A DNA stretch of 20,420 nucleotides from Sedimentisphaerales bacterium (lineage in GTDB: Bacteria > Planctomycetota > Phycisphaerae > Sedimentisphaerales > SM23-30): assembly GCA_030636065.1 (NCBI GenBank), contig DAOVXR010000003.1, positions 1 to 20,420 on the forward strand. The letters run 5' to 3'. The stretch's first letter is position 1. Every line of letters starts with the position of its first letter. The notes beneath the pieces are model-generated. The model was not told where the DNA came from. It worked only from the letters and a program-made list of their open reading frames with translations, and did no database searches. Below, in pieces: positions 14,233 through 20,420 of this stretch. A program made the position numbers and the translations under genes.

Positions 14233-16176
14233 CTAAAAAAACGGGTCCAGATTGGCTTCGGGATAATCTTCTATCGTACTTTTATCCTGGGTCAGATATT
14301 CGATAGTCGAGATTACCGTGAACAAACAAGCCACAGCCTCAGGTCGCCTCAGCGGAGACGGACTATCGATAATATTTTCCAACTCACGCCGTGATAAATA
14401 CTGACTGATCTTATCGCAATTACATACTTGCTCTTTCATACAGCTAATCAGGTCGGGAGGTGGACTGATTGTCTTATCGGAAATATTGGCCGATTTACGG
14501 AACTTCCTTATTTTTTTCCAGACAAATCGTATCGGATTAGGCCAGCGACGTATGGTATTGATTATCTGGTATATCTTGTATTGATTTTGTACGATCGAAA
14601 TGGGAACTGTTGTATTGTTTCGGGCGTAGCTGATCCGGACTACCGACGAGTTCAGCAGATTGAGAAATTTTGTATAGAGCAGCCTGTGGCTTTTCTGACT
14701 GTCGGGGCAATTCATAGCATACTGAAAGAACCGCACCGACCAGAATGGCGAGGTATTCCAGAAAAACAATTTATGGCGATCCACCCCCTCGAAAAAACGC
14801 TTAAAACTCTCTTCGTATATTCGGAAATGTACATATTTCCGATCCCACTGTTTTTCCGGATACCGCATCACATAGTCTTTCAGGTGCTTGCGGATTTCCT
14901 GTTCTGATATTTGTGTCAGGTCGGCTACGACTTCTATGGGAATATGGTGGTTTTTCCTGATAATATGTTCCACCAGATCATCGGCACTCCTGAGTTTCCT
15001 GATGATCCCGATGTCGGGGAGTATATTATCGCCGCCATTACCGGTAAAGTAATTTATATTGGAACCGTATTGCTGTTTTATCCAGTCGAGATATTGTAAG
15101 GAATGTGGTTTTGCCAATAGAATCTGTCCGCTTTTCATTTGCAGCAATCTGTGGACGTCTTTACCTGACGCGGGTTGTAACTGAAACAATTGCCATTCCG
15201 CCTCGCACACCTGGGCTACTATTTGGGCCGATTCGGCTTCACACTTCCTCTTTTTTCGATAGTCCCGCCATGTGATTGCGATAAATGGGATTTGTTCGTG
15301 GTGGAACCCGGCGCTTACTGCCCGCGAATCCATACCGCCGCTCAGAGACAACACGTTCAGACCCTTTGTGGCATTTTTCTCTTGGTGGTTTTTTTCCTGG
15401 GATTTATATGACGAATCTTCATTTGTTCCCTGGCCCACTGTTCTCTCACGACAACTTTGGGTGAACAACTTGGCCAACTCGACTGCGTTCCTTTGGGCCG
15501 ACCGATTTCGGTGTTCCTGACTATCGAAGTTGAACTCATAAACGATTTCCTGACGGACGGTTCCTTTTTCAATGTCGATCTGGACAAGGCTCGCCGCCGG
15601 CAGCCGGTTAATATCTTCCAGAAATGTCCGGGGACCAAGGGAATAACCAAGCAGCAGATATTCTGCAATGGCTATTCTGCTAAATTCTTTATTGGGAACA
15701 AGTTGGGATATAAACCGATAATTTCGGGAAATTATCAGTTTTTCCTCTGAAATGTGGTAATATAACGGAAGGCGTGAGAAAATATCATTTAATATGAATA
15801 TCCTGCGGGACGGATTATGTAACAAAACGACAATAAATTCCCCTTCTGTTACTAAAAGCCATTCAGACAAGACTTTCCTAACATCTTTTTTGTTACTAAT
15901 TAAATCCTTTCCCAATTCGCCCAACGACTTCCGGATAGCAGCCCCATCCTGACCATAAATTTTACCTTCTATATATATGGTGAACTCATCGACGCTGAAG
16001 CAACTGACGGGATAGTTGTTATGTCTCGTACTACAAAGAAAATAGGACGAATTCTCCAGGAAAACCTCACTGTGGCAGTCCGGGCTGGGCAAAACGGCAT
16101 CCAGTGACTTCAGAAAGAAGGTTTTTTTCTCCAGAAGATTTTCACGCAAGTCATATATGAAGTTAATGCCTATCAT
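14233..16176 (-). CDS. Asparagine-synthase-like amidotransferase lacking the catalytic Cys
   Basis: From ATG 16176 the protein has 647 residues: MIGINFIYDL, then a glutaminase-like N-terminal domain (about 1-215), a polar linker (about 245-271), and the ATP-pyrophosphatase domain with LSLSGGMDSRA (276-286). GNGGDN follows in the later part. Active class II glutamine amidotransferases begin Met-Cys; here residue 2 is Ile, so glutamine hydrolysis should be lost and the donor may be free ammonia or another amine. AsnB-like proteins in polysaccharide clusters are thought to amidate uronic acids or similar groups, and the flippase next door supports that. A TTG at 16191 would add five residues, but the MIGINF start matches the family. 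No Shine-Dalgarno site is seen. Confidence 0.85.
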   Translation of the reverse strand: MIGINFIYDLRENLLEKKTFFLKSLDAVLPSPDCHSEVFLENSSYFLCSTRHNNYPVSCFSVDEFTIYIEGKIYGQDGAAIRKSLGELGKDLISNKKDVRKVLSEWLLVTEGEFIVVLLHNPSRRIFILNDIFSRLPLYYHISEEKLIISRNYRFISQLVPNKEFSRIAIAEYLLLGYSLGPRTFLEDINRLPAASLVQIDIEKGTVRQEIVYEFNFDSQEHRNRSAQRNAVELAKLFTQSCRERTVGQGTNEDSSYKSQEKNHQEKNATKGLNVLSLSGGMDSRAVSAGFHHEQIPFIAITWRDYRKKRKCEAESAQIVAQVCEAEWQLFQLQPASGKDVHRLLQMKSGQILLAKPHSLQYLDWIKQQYGSNINYFTGNGGDNILPDIGIIRKLRSADDLVEHIIRKNHHIPIEVVADLTQISEQEIRKHLKDYVMRYPEKQWDRKYVHFRIYEESFKRFFEGVDRHKLFFWNTSPFWSVRFFQYAMNCPDSQKSHRLLYTKFLNLLNSSVVRISYARNNTTVPISIVQNQYKIYQIINTIRRWPNPIRFVWKKIRKFRKSANISDKTISPPPDLISCMKEQVCNCDKISQYLSRRELENIIDSPSPLRRPEAVACLFTVISTIEYLTQDKSTIEDYPEANLDPFF

Positions 16177-16201
16177 TGATGCAACCGCCAAAAGTCCGAA
16201 A
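16176..16201 (-). repeat. 26-nt repeat, copy A (at the asparagine-synthase-like start)
   Basis: It matches 19650-19675 at 25 of 26 positions, including CAACCGCCAAAAGTCCGAAA on the plus strand. Its minus-strand form TTTCGGACTTTTGGCGGTTG leads straight into the ATG of the asparagine-synthase-like gene. The plus-strand order and orientation are the same in both copies. Confidence 0.8.
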
Positions 16202-16464
16202 AATATCGTAAAAACCGACTATCTGCCAGTACGGCAGCACTGCCGGCGACCCAGAATCGAAGAGTCAAAGTACTTTTGACACTGGCGTCAATCCTGCGCT
16301 GACCTATGGTACCATAATAGATTATTTCACAAAAGCGATATAATAATGATGACTCAAAATGCCTTTATAGACATAACTCCATTCGTACCAATGAGATAGA
16401 ACAATAACAGCACAAAAAATAATGCTATTATGCTGATTTTCGGTATAAAATTTCCATTTTTTTA
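16202..16464. other. Divergent intergenic region without a gene
   Basis: No credible coding frame is seen. It contains two small palindromes, CTGCCAGTACGGCAG (16223-16237) and GTCAAAGTACTTTTGAC (near 16264-16280), either of which could be a regulator site or the base of an RNA hairpin for the minus-strand gene. No clear minus-strand promoter was identified. The right half is AT-rich and leads to the plus-strand promoter at 16465. Confidence 0.5.
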
Positions 16465-16492
16465 TTGACAGAATACTTTACTGTGATACAAT
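16465..16492 (+). promoter_or_regulatory. Strong sigma-70-type promoter for the pseudopilin gene
   Basis: TTGACA (16465-16470), a 16-base spacer and TACAAT (16487-16492) lie in AT-rich DNA. The predicted start near 16500 is about 330 bases upstream of the pseudopilin ATG, so the mRNA has a long leader. Confidence 0.72.
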
Positions 16493-16499
16493 TTCTATT

Positions 16500-16829
16500 T
16501 GGAGCAGGTAGGCGAAGGACGAGTGATAGTCCGTCGTGGTTTTATAGTTTGCTATTATTTTTTTTATTCATACCTGAGTATCACGCCTTTTTAGCCTGCC
16601 TGAGACTACAGTCAGGAAGCTTCGTGTGTCCTTATTGATGTGGGACAGCTTGTAATAAGCTGGAACGGAGGCTTACCGAACTGTGATCCGACTGCTCAAA
16701 CTGATTAAGTGGCCCGGTAGAAGGTTTCTGTGTAGGAACCTGACTGCCATAATAAAATAGTTTTATATCGGCTGTTAATTTGCCCCGGGCCTTTTGGTTG
16801 TAGGTCTTATTTTTATGGAGGACCAAGTT
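16500..16829 (+). promoter_or_regulatory. Long structured leader RNA candidate upstream of pseudopilin
   Basis: Between the promoter and the Shine-Dalgarno site several helices can be drawn: CGA.GGAC/GTCC.TCG (16513-16536), CCTGA/TCAGG (16599-16616), CAGCTT-GTAAT-AAGCTG (16646-16662) and AGGTTTCT-GTGT-AGGAACCT (16722-16741). A long-range helix GGCCCGG (16711-16717) with CCGGGCC (16785-16791) encloses the last hairpin and is followed by TTTT, a terminator-like layout. A T8 tract is at 16558-16565. No known riboswitch consensus was recognised. It could be a regulatory leader or a separate small RNA. Confidence 0.5.
16817..16821 (+). promoter_or_regulatory. Shine-Dalgarno GGAGG fixing the pseudopilin start
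   Basis: GGAGG is eight bases before ATG 16830. It overlaps the earlier in-frame ATG at 16815, which is therefore unlikely to be used. Confidence 0.85.
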
Positions 16830-17894
16830 ATGAGACGTACAAAAGGTTTTACATTGGTGGAGTTATTGGTTGTAATCGGGATTATCGCCTTGCTGGTCTC
16901 GATTCTGATGCCTGCCCTGGGCCGTGCCCGCGAATTGGCCAAGCGTATTCAGTGCGCAAGCCAGCTCAACGGTATTGGTAAGGCCATCATGATGTATCAA
17001 AACGAGTATGGGGGTTCCAATCCCAGAGCGTGGAAGAAAAATCATCCACTGCAGCTTTGGGGCTTTGGTGGTAAAGCGGACGGCACAACGGATTATAATG
17101 CTCCTGATCTTGAACCGGAAGATGCTACCAGAATCGATTGGGCTAGCAAAGACCTGAATTACGCTGGCCCTGACCGTAATCCCCAAACAGCGGGAAGCTG
17201 CTTGTACCTGTTGGTCAAGCGTGAGGATGTCGATCCCAAGGTGTTCATTTGCCCCAGTGCTCCGGATGATAGAGTAATGGGCTTGGACGAGGCGATAGAA
17301 TTTGTGAACGCGAAGCCTGCTTTGTCTCCAATTGAGTTTTGGGATGACCTTAATGATTTCGGTTTCAGTAATCATCTAAGCTACTCTTACAACGATCCCT
17401 GGAACAGGCTGCTTGATTCTTCGGCTTCTGCTTCATTAGTGTTGGCTGCCGACAAAAACCAGGCTTTTGATTACGCTGACGATACTTACGGCTTTACGAA
17501 GAATCCCGCTACTGGTGGCTTGCCCAAAACAGGGGATGACGCAAATATAGGAACAGAGGACTTCGGTGGGACATGGGATGATACGAGTATTGCGGATGGT
17601 GTTGACACTAATCCGCAACACCATAATTCCAGAAACCACCAGACTGAGATACAGAATGTCCTTTTTGCTGATACCCATGTGAAGAAGTACAATACCCCCT
17701 GCGTCGGCGTGGCAGAGGATAATATCTTCACCTATCAGGATATCTCAAGAACGGAAGACTCGATGGACTATGGACCAAAAATGATTGGCACTTGGGGCCT
17801 GGGCGGTTCGGCCGGCGGTAGTGGCCCCGATCAGATGTATGATAGCGCCACTACTAGTGCACCGAGTGAGAAAGACAGCTATCTCGGCAACTAA
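16830..17894 (+). CDS. Type II secretion/pilin-like pseudopilin (prepilin N-methylation motif)
   Basis: The 354-residue protein begins MRRTKGFTLVELLVVIG, a class III signal with cleavage expected after Gly6 and Glu5 of the mature protein present (E11 of the precursor). A single N-terminal helix (about 7-30) follows, then a large soluble domain. Near the C-terminus, NHQTEIQNVLFADTHVKKYN resembles the 'H..G.NVLFADG.V' motif of the large planctomycete DUF1559-like pseudopilin families. It should be processed by prepilin peptidase and assembled into, or anchored by, a pilus-like or type II secretion structure. The start is set by GGAGG. It is a single-gene unit with its own promoter, long leader and terminator; no secretion ATPase or peptidase genes are nearby. 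Confidence 0.93.
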   Translation: MRRTKGFTLVELLVVIGIIALLVSILMPALGRARELAKRIQCASQLNGIGKAIMMYQNEYGGSNPRAWKKNHPLQLWGFGGKADGTTDYNAPDLEPEDATRIDWASKDLNYAGPDRNPQTAGSCLYLLVKREDVDPKVFICPSAPDDRVMGLDEAIEFVNAKPALSPIEFWDDLNDFGFSNHLSYSYNDPWNRLLDSSASASLVLAADKNQAFDYADDTYGFTKNPATGGLPKTGDDANIGTEDFGGTWDDTSIADGVDTNPQHHNSRNHQTEIQNVLFADTHVKKYNTPCVGVAEDNIFTYQDISRTEDSMDYGPKMIGTWGLGGSAGGSGPDQMYDSATTSAPSEKDSYLGN

Positions 17895-17899
17895 TATTA

Positions 17900-17917
17900 T
17901 TTTCGAGGTTGCCTGAA
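17900..17917 (+). repeat. Short direct repeat, copy 1 (TTTTC-GAGGTTGCCTGAA)
   Basis: The 13-base core GAGGTTGCCTGAA (17905-17917) recurs at 18027-18039, both preceded by TTTTC with a one-base difference in spacing. The two copies bracket the pseudopilin terminator. Confidence 0.5.
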
Positions 17918-17938
17918 ATTTGTTAGTTTGATAGAAGA

Positions 17939-17980
17939 AACGGGACGGTTCATACAAGAGCCGTTCCGTTTTTTATTTAT
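17939..17980 (+). terminator. Rho-independent terminator of pseudopilin gene
   Basis: AACGGGACGGTTC pairs with GAGCCGTTCCGTT across the loop ATACAA: 13 pairs including two wobbles. TTTTATTTAT follows. The minus strand also ends in a T-rich stretch, so it may serve rpoN as well. Confidence 0.9.
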
Positions 17981-18020
17981 ACCCATAGTGGTCAAGGCCC
18001 GGCTCTGCCGGCTACTGACA

Positions 18021-18039
18021 TTTTCAGAGGTTGCCTGAA
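18021..18039 (+). repeat. Short direct repeat, copy 2
   Basis: TTTTCAGAGG then TTGCCTGAA, matching 17900-17917 with one inserted A. It lies 20 bp beyond the rpoN stop codon on the minus strand. Confidence 0.5.
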
Positions 18040-18058
18040 GTGAAGTGGTGCCGAAAAA

Positions 18059-19546
18059 TCACTCGAATATTCTGCGTCGCCGGGCCGGCGGGACATTCAT
18101 CAGGCCGCGGTATTTGGCGATAGTGCGTCGGGCGAGTTTCAGACCGTGCTTTTGCAGTTCCCGAACCAGTTGGTCGTCGTTGAATGGATCGGACTTGTCT
18201 TCGTTGTCGATTATTTCCTGGAGTTTGGCCCTGACCGCGTCCCAACTGATGCTGTCGCCGTTAGCTGTTTCGGTACCGCCGCTGAAGAAGTAGCGTAGAG
18301 GAAAGATACCGATTGGAGTTTGGAGATATTTGCCGGAAACAGCACGGGATACAGTCCCCACATGAATACCCAGTTCGGAGGCTACGTCAACCATAGGCAG
18401 GGGCTTGAGATACTGAGAGCCTTGATCGAAAAAGTCTTTCTGGTTCCGCAATACGTGGTTGACCACACGTAGCAGCGTTGCTTTTCGCTGTTCGATGGAT
18501 TCGATCAGCCAGCGGGCGGACCGTACACTATTTTGCAGATATTCTTTGGCATCGCGGGCGAGTTTGCCGTCTTTGATCATTTTTCCATAGAGGTTATTGA
18601 TTCGAAGTGAAGGGCTGCTGCCGTCGGAAAGCCGGGCGTGGTAGTTATCGTTTTCCTCGTCGTATTCCACGATGACTTCCGGCATTATGTATGTTGCGTT
18701 ACGGCTGCCGATCTGCATACCCGGATGAGGGTCCAGATGGGAGATTGTTTGAATAGCGTGTTTGATGTCGTTGATACTACGGCCGGTTTTACGGGCGATG
18801 GCAGGGAAACGGTTCATCTCGATATCTTTGAGATGGTTTTCAACCAGTTCGATTTCGAGGGAGCGGTCTTCGTTGGTGTTTTGCAATTGGATGAACAGGC
18901 ATTCGGCGAGGTTACGAGCTCCCACACCGGACGGGTCCAGTTTTTGCACTATGGTTAGTGTTTGTTCGAGTTGTGCCGAGTTAACCGGCTGACGAACGTG
19001 TTCCGCCAGCGAGTTCAGTTCGACCGACAGGTAGCCGGTTTCGTCAATATAGTCGATAATAACGGTGCCTGTTTTTTTTATGATCGGTTCGCATTCCACG
19101 AATGCCCATTGTTCGTGTAAAAATTCGTTCAGGGACTGCCCTGGCGCTGCGGTGTTCTGCATTGCCTCCATTTTGGGGTCGCGTTCGCCGGAGGTATTGC
19201 GTCGCGGCGGCACATAAGCTCGGTCCATATAATCATCGTAATCGCTGCCGAGGTTGTCTAACCGCTGAAAATCATCTTTTTGACTGTTGTCTTCCTTAAT
19301 TGTCAGCGATTGTTCGCTTTCGGCAATATCGCTGTTGGCAGCGGAGTTTTCCTGATCGACGTTCTGATCGACTTGTTCGCCGGCTGGTTCCTCCAGTTCC
19401 AGGACGGGATTGGTGAGCATTTCCTGTTCGATGCGTTCCTGCAGGGCCAGCAGTGGCAGTTGCAGAATTTCCATCGACTGGATCATGCGTGGAGCCAGCA
19501 CCATACGCTGATCCATCTTCATGTGTTGCGATATATCCAGACGCAT
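18059..19546 (-). CDS. rpoN: RNA polymerase sigma-54 factor
   Basis: The 495-residue protein has the RpoN architecture: region I (about 1-50, MVLAPRMIQSMEILQLPL, activator contact), an acidic region II, and the core-binding domain with LDPSGVGARNLAECL and HLDPHPG. The helix-turn-helix contains VASELGIHVGTVSRAVSGKYLQ, and the RpoN box ARRTIAKYR (472-480) recognises the -24 promoter element. It directs RNA polymerase to -24/-12 promoters, which need AAA+ activators such as the one at 3498-4856. AAAGGA lies 11 bases before ATG 19546. The gene follows recR on the same strand after 185 bp containing an octamer array, the 26-nt repeat and a hairpin, so it may have a separate transcript. Confidence 0.97.
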   Translation of the reverse strand: MRLDISQHMKMDQRMVLAPRMIQSMEILQLPLLALQERIEQEMLTNPVLELEEPAGEQVDQNVDQENSAANSDIAESEQSLTIKEDNSQKDDFQRLDNLGSDYDDYMDRAYVPPRRNTSGERDPKMEAMQNTAAPGQSLNEFLHEQWAFVECEPIIKKTGTVIIDYIDETGYLSVELNSLAEHVRQPVNSAQLEQTLTIVQKLDPSGVGARNLAECLFIQLQNTNEDRSLEIELVENHLKDIEMNRFPAIARKTGRSINDIKHAIQTISHLDPHPGMQIGSRNATYIMPEVIVEYDEENDNYHARLSDGSSPSLRINNLYGKMIKDGKLARDAKEYLQNSVRSARWLIESIEQRKATLLRVVNHVLRNQKDFFDQGSQYLKPLPMVDVASELGIHVGTVSRAVSGKYLQTPIGIFPLRYFFSGGTETANGDSISWDAVRAKLQEIIDNEDKSDPFNDDQLVRELQKHGLKLARRTIAKYRGLMNVPPARRRRIFE

Positions 19547-19578
19547 CAGAAATCAATCCTTTTCCTATTGTGAACAGC

Positions 19579-19595
19579 GTGGGTCAAAGGCCCAC
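19579..19595. repeat. Palindrome GTGGG-N7-CCCAC in the rpoN leader
   Basis: A 5-bp GC-rich stem lies about 35 bp before the rpoN start. On the minus strand it reads GTGGGCCTTTGACCCACGC, close to the palindrome at 3464-3480 (GTGGGGTCTTACCCCACGC). Confidence 0.4.
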
Positions 19596-19649
19596 TCTAT
19601 CAGTTCTATCGTCAACCTGCCCGGTCGAGTTTGGTCGAAAATCGCAAAA

Positions 19650-19675
19650 TTGATACAACCGCCAAAAGTCCGAAA
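19650..19675 (-). repeat. 26-nt repeat, copy B (upstream of rpoN)
   Basis: It matches 16176-16201 with one substitution and is in the same orientation. It lies about 104 bp upstream of the rpoN start codon, between recR and rpoN. Confidence 0.8.
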
Positions 19676-19683
19676 TATAACAA

Positions 19684-19739
19684 TGGCCCACCCATACACC
19701 CATATACCCATATACCCTTACACTCACCCACTCACATAC
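19684..19739 (-). repeat. Period-8 repeat array at the recR 3' end
   Basis: Seven contiguous minus-strand units can be read: GTATGTGA, GTGGGTGA, GTGTAAGG, GTATATGG, GTATATGG, GTGTATGG and GTGGGCCA. The first unit supplies the recR stop TGA (19734-19732) and part of its last codons. Unit length and the leading GT match the array at 8908-8955. Confidence 0.75.
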
Positions 19740-20340
19740 TCATTTCTGTTCTGCCGTTGATAGCGTCGCTGAGCACGGATTTATTGGCGTATTCAATGCT
19801 GCCGCCGCTCGGTAGTCCGCGGGCCAGACGGGTAACTTTCACGTTTATTTCGCCCAGCAGCGAGCTGACATACAGAGCCGTCCCATCGCCGTCCATATCC
19901 GGGTTGGTAGCCATAATTATTTCTTTGACGTCTTCGGCTTGCACACGTTTAAGCAGTGCCTCGATGGTCAGGTTTTCCGGAGTTATACCTTCCAGGGGCG
20001 CCAAGTGTCCTAATAGTATATGATATACCCAGTCGCAAAGCCCCGTTTCTTCGAGTCGTATCAGGTCTTTGGGCTGTTCGACAACGCAGATAATCGAGTG
20101 GTCCCGACGTTGGTCACGACAGATTTCGCATAATTCCTGTTCACTGAGATTGAAACAGCGACGGCAATGATGGATTTTCGTTTTAACGTCACGAATCGCA
20201 TCGGCAAGTAACAGGGCCTCCTCGGCCGATTGACTGAGAACATAATAGGCCAGTCGTTGTGCCGTTCGCGAACCGATACCCGGCAGCCGTGCGAACTGCT
20301 TCATCAGTTGATTCATACTTTCTGTATGTGCGTTATTCAT
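19732..20340 (-). CDS. recR: Recombination mediator RecR
   Basis: The 202-residue protein has the full family order: helix-hairpin-helix LPGIGSRTAQRLAYYVL (19-35), a four-cysteine zinc finger with C59, C62, C71 and C74, a Toprim domain beginning SIICVVEQP, and the C-terminal LARGLPSGGSIEYA. RecR acts with RecO and/or RecF to load RecA on SSB-coated gaps. The Toprim segment reads TNPDMDGDGTALY, where many RecR proteins have Glu in place of the first Asp of DGD; this is probably a neutral variant. No ribosome binding site is obvious, and ATG at 20316 is a second possibility. The usual upstream neighbours (dnaX, ybaB) would lie outside the window. Confidence 0.96.
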   Translation of the reverse strand: MNNAHTESMNQLMKQFARLPGIGSRTAQRLAYYVLSQSAEEALLLADAIRDVKTKIHHCRRCFNLSEQELCEICRDQRRDHSIICVVEQPKDLIRLEETGLCDWVYHILLGHLAPLEGITPENLTIEALLKRVQAEDVKEIIMATNPDMDGDGTALYVSSLLGEINVKVTRLARGLPSGGSIEYANKSVLSDAINGRTEMSM

Positions 20341-20420
20341 TCGTCAAGTTCAGCGTTTTTTATCACGAAAATTGTCAAACGATTACAGCGGAAGGCTAAT
20401 CAGGAAAAAGTACGAAAGTA

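Noticed and set aside
16599..16741. Pseudopilin leader as a c-di-GMP class I riboswitch
   Set aside because: The conserved aptamer core blocks are not present; only general hairpins are seen.
16794..16829. Earlier starts for the pseudopilin (16794 or 16815)
   Set aside because: They place residues before the MRRTKGFTLVE signal, and the ribosome binding site GGAGG overlaps the 16815 ATG.
1..20420. CRISPR array, prophage, insertion sequence, toxin-antitoxin or defence genes
   Set aside because: No spaced identical repeats, transposase, integrase or related motifs were seen in any frame.

Overview
The window looks like chromosomal DNA of a planctomycete of the Phycisphaerae type. This is an inference from protein style: a frameshifted secreted protein with a dockerin-like tail, a HAF-repeat protein with a PEP-CTERM sorting signal, a type II pseudopilin with a C-terminal NVLFADTHV-type motif, and a secreted protein with the N-terminal 'TFTYQGRL...PRQELTPSPYAMYA' domain. 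Base composition is moderate, and visibly more AT-rich across 12.6-16.8 kb.

Layout. 1-2373 (+): the 3' end of rpsO, a structured repeat, then pnp. 2578-4856 (+): an NtrB-like histidine kinase without a recognisable sensor domain and an NtrC-type sigma-54 activator. 4858-4940 (-): tRNA-Leu(UAG) with its own promoter. 5099-7070 (-): two secreted-protein genes in tandem from one strong promoter; the second, dockerin-like gene is split by a -1 frame change lying exactly on a slippery heptamer. 7371-10246 (+): pyrR-pyrB-pyrC, early pyrimidine synthesis. 10370-11356 (+): an SDR nucleotide-sugar epimerase, preceded by a second copy of the repeat found before pnp. 11341-16176 (-): a HAF/PEP-CTERM exoprotein, a Wzx-like flippase and an asparagine-synthase-like protein without the catalytic Cys, probably a surface-glycan module. 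16465-17980 (+): a strong promoter, a roughly 330-nt leader with several helices, a pseudopilin gene and a terminator. 18059-20340 (-): recR followed by rpoN (sigma-54).

Working together: the RpoN encoded at the right end is the sigma factor that the regulator at 3498-4856 should activate. The epimerase, flippase and amidotransferase-like protein fit export and decoration of a polysaccharide, with the PEP-CTERM protein as a possible surface partner.

No mobile element, CRISPR array, defence system or prophage was found. The least ordinary material is non-coding. It includes the paired structured repeat (59-153 and 10277-10361), the pseudopilin leader RNA, and period-7/8 repeat arrays at gene junctions, two of which supply the stop codon of the preceding gene. 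It also includes a 26-nt repeat upstream of two minus-strand genes and the slippery stop in the dockerin-like gene.
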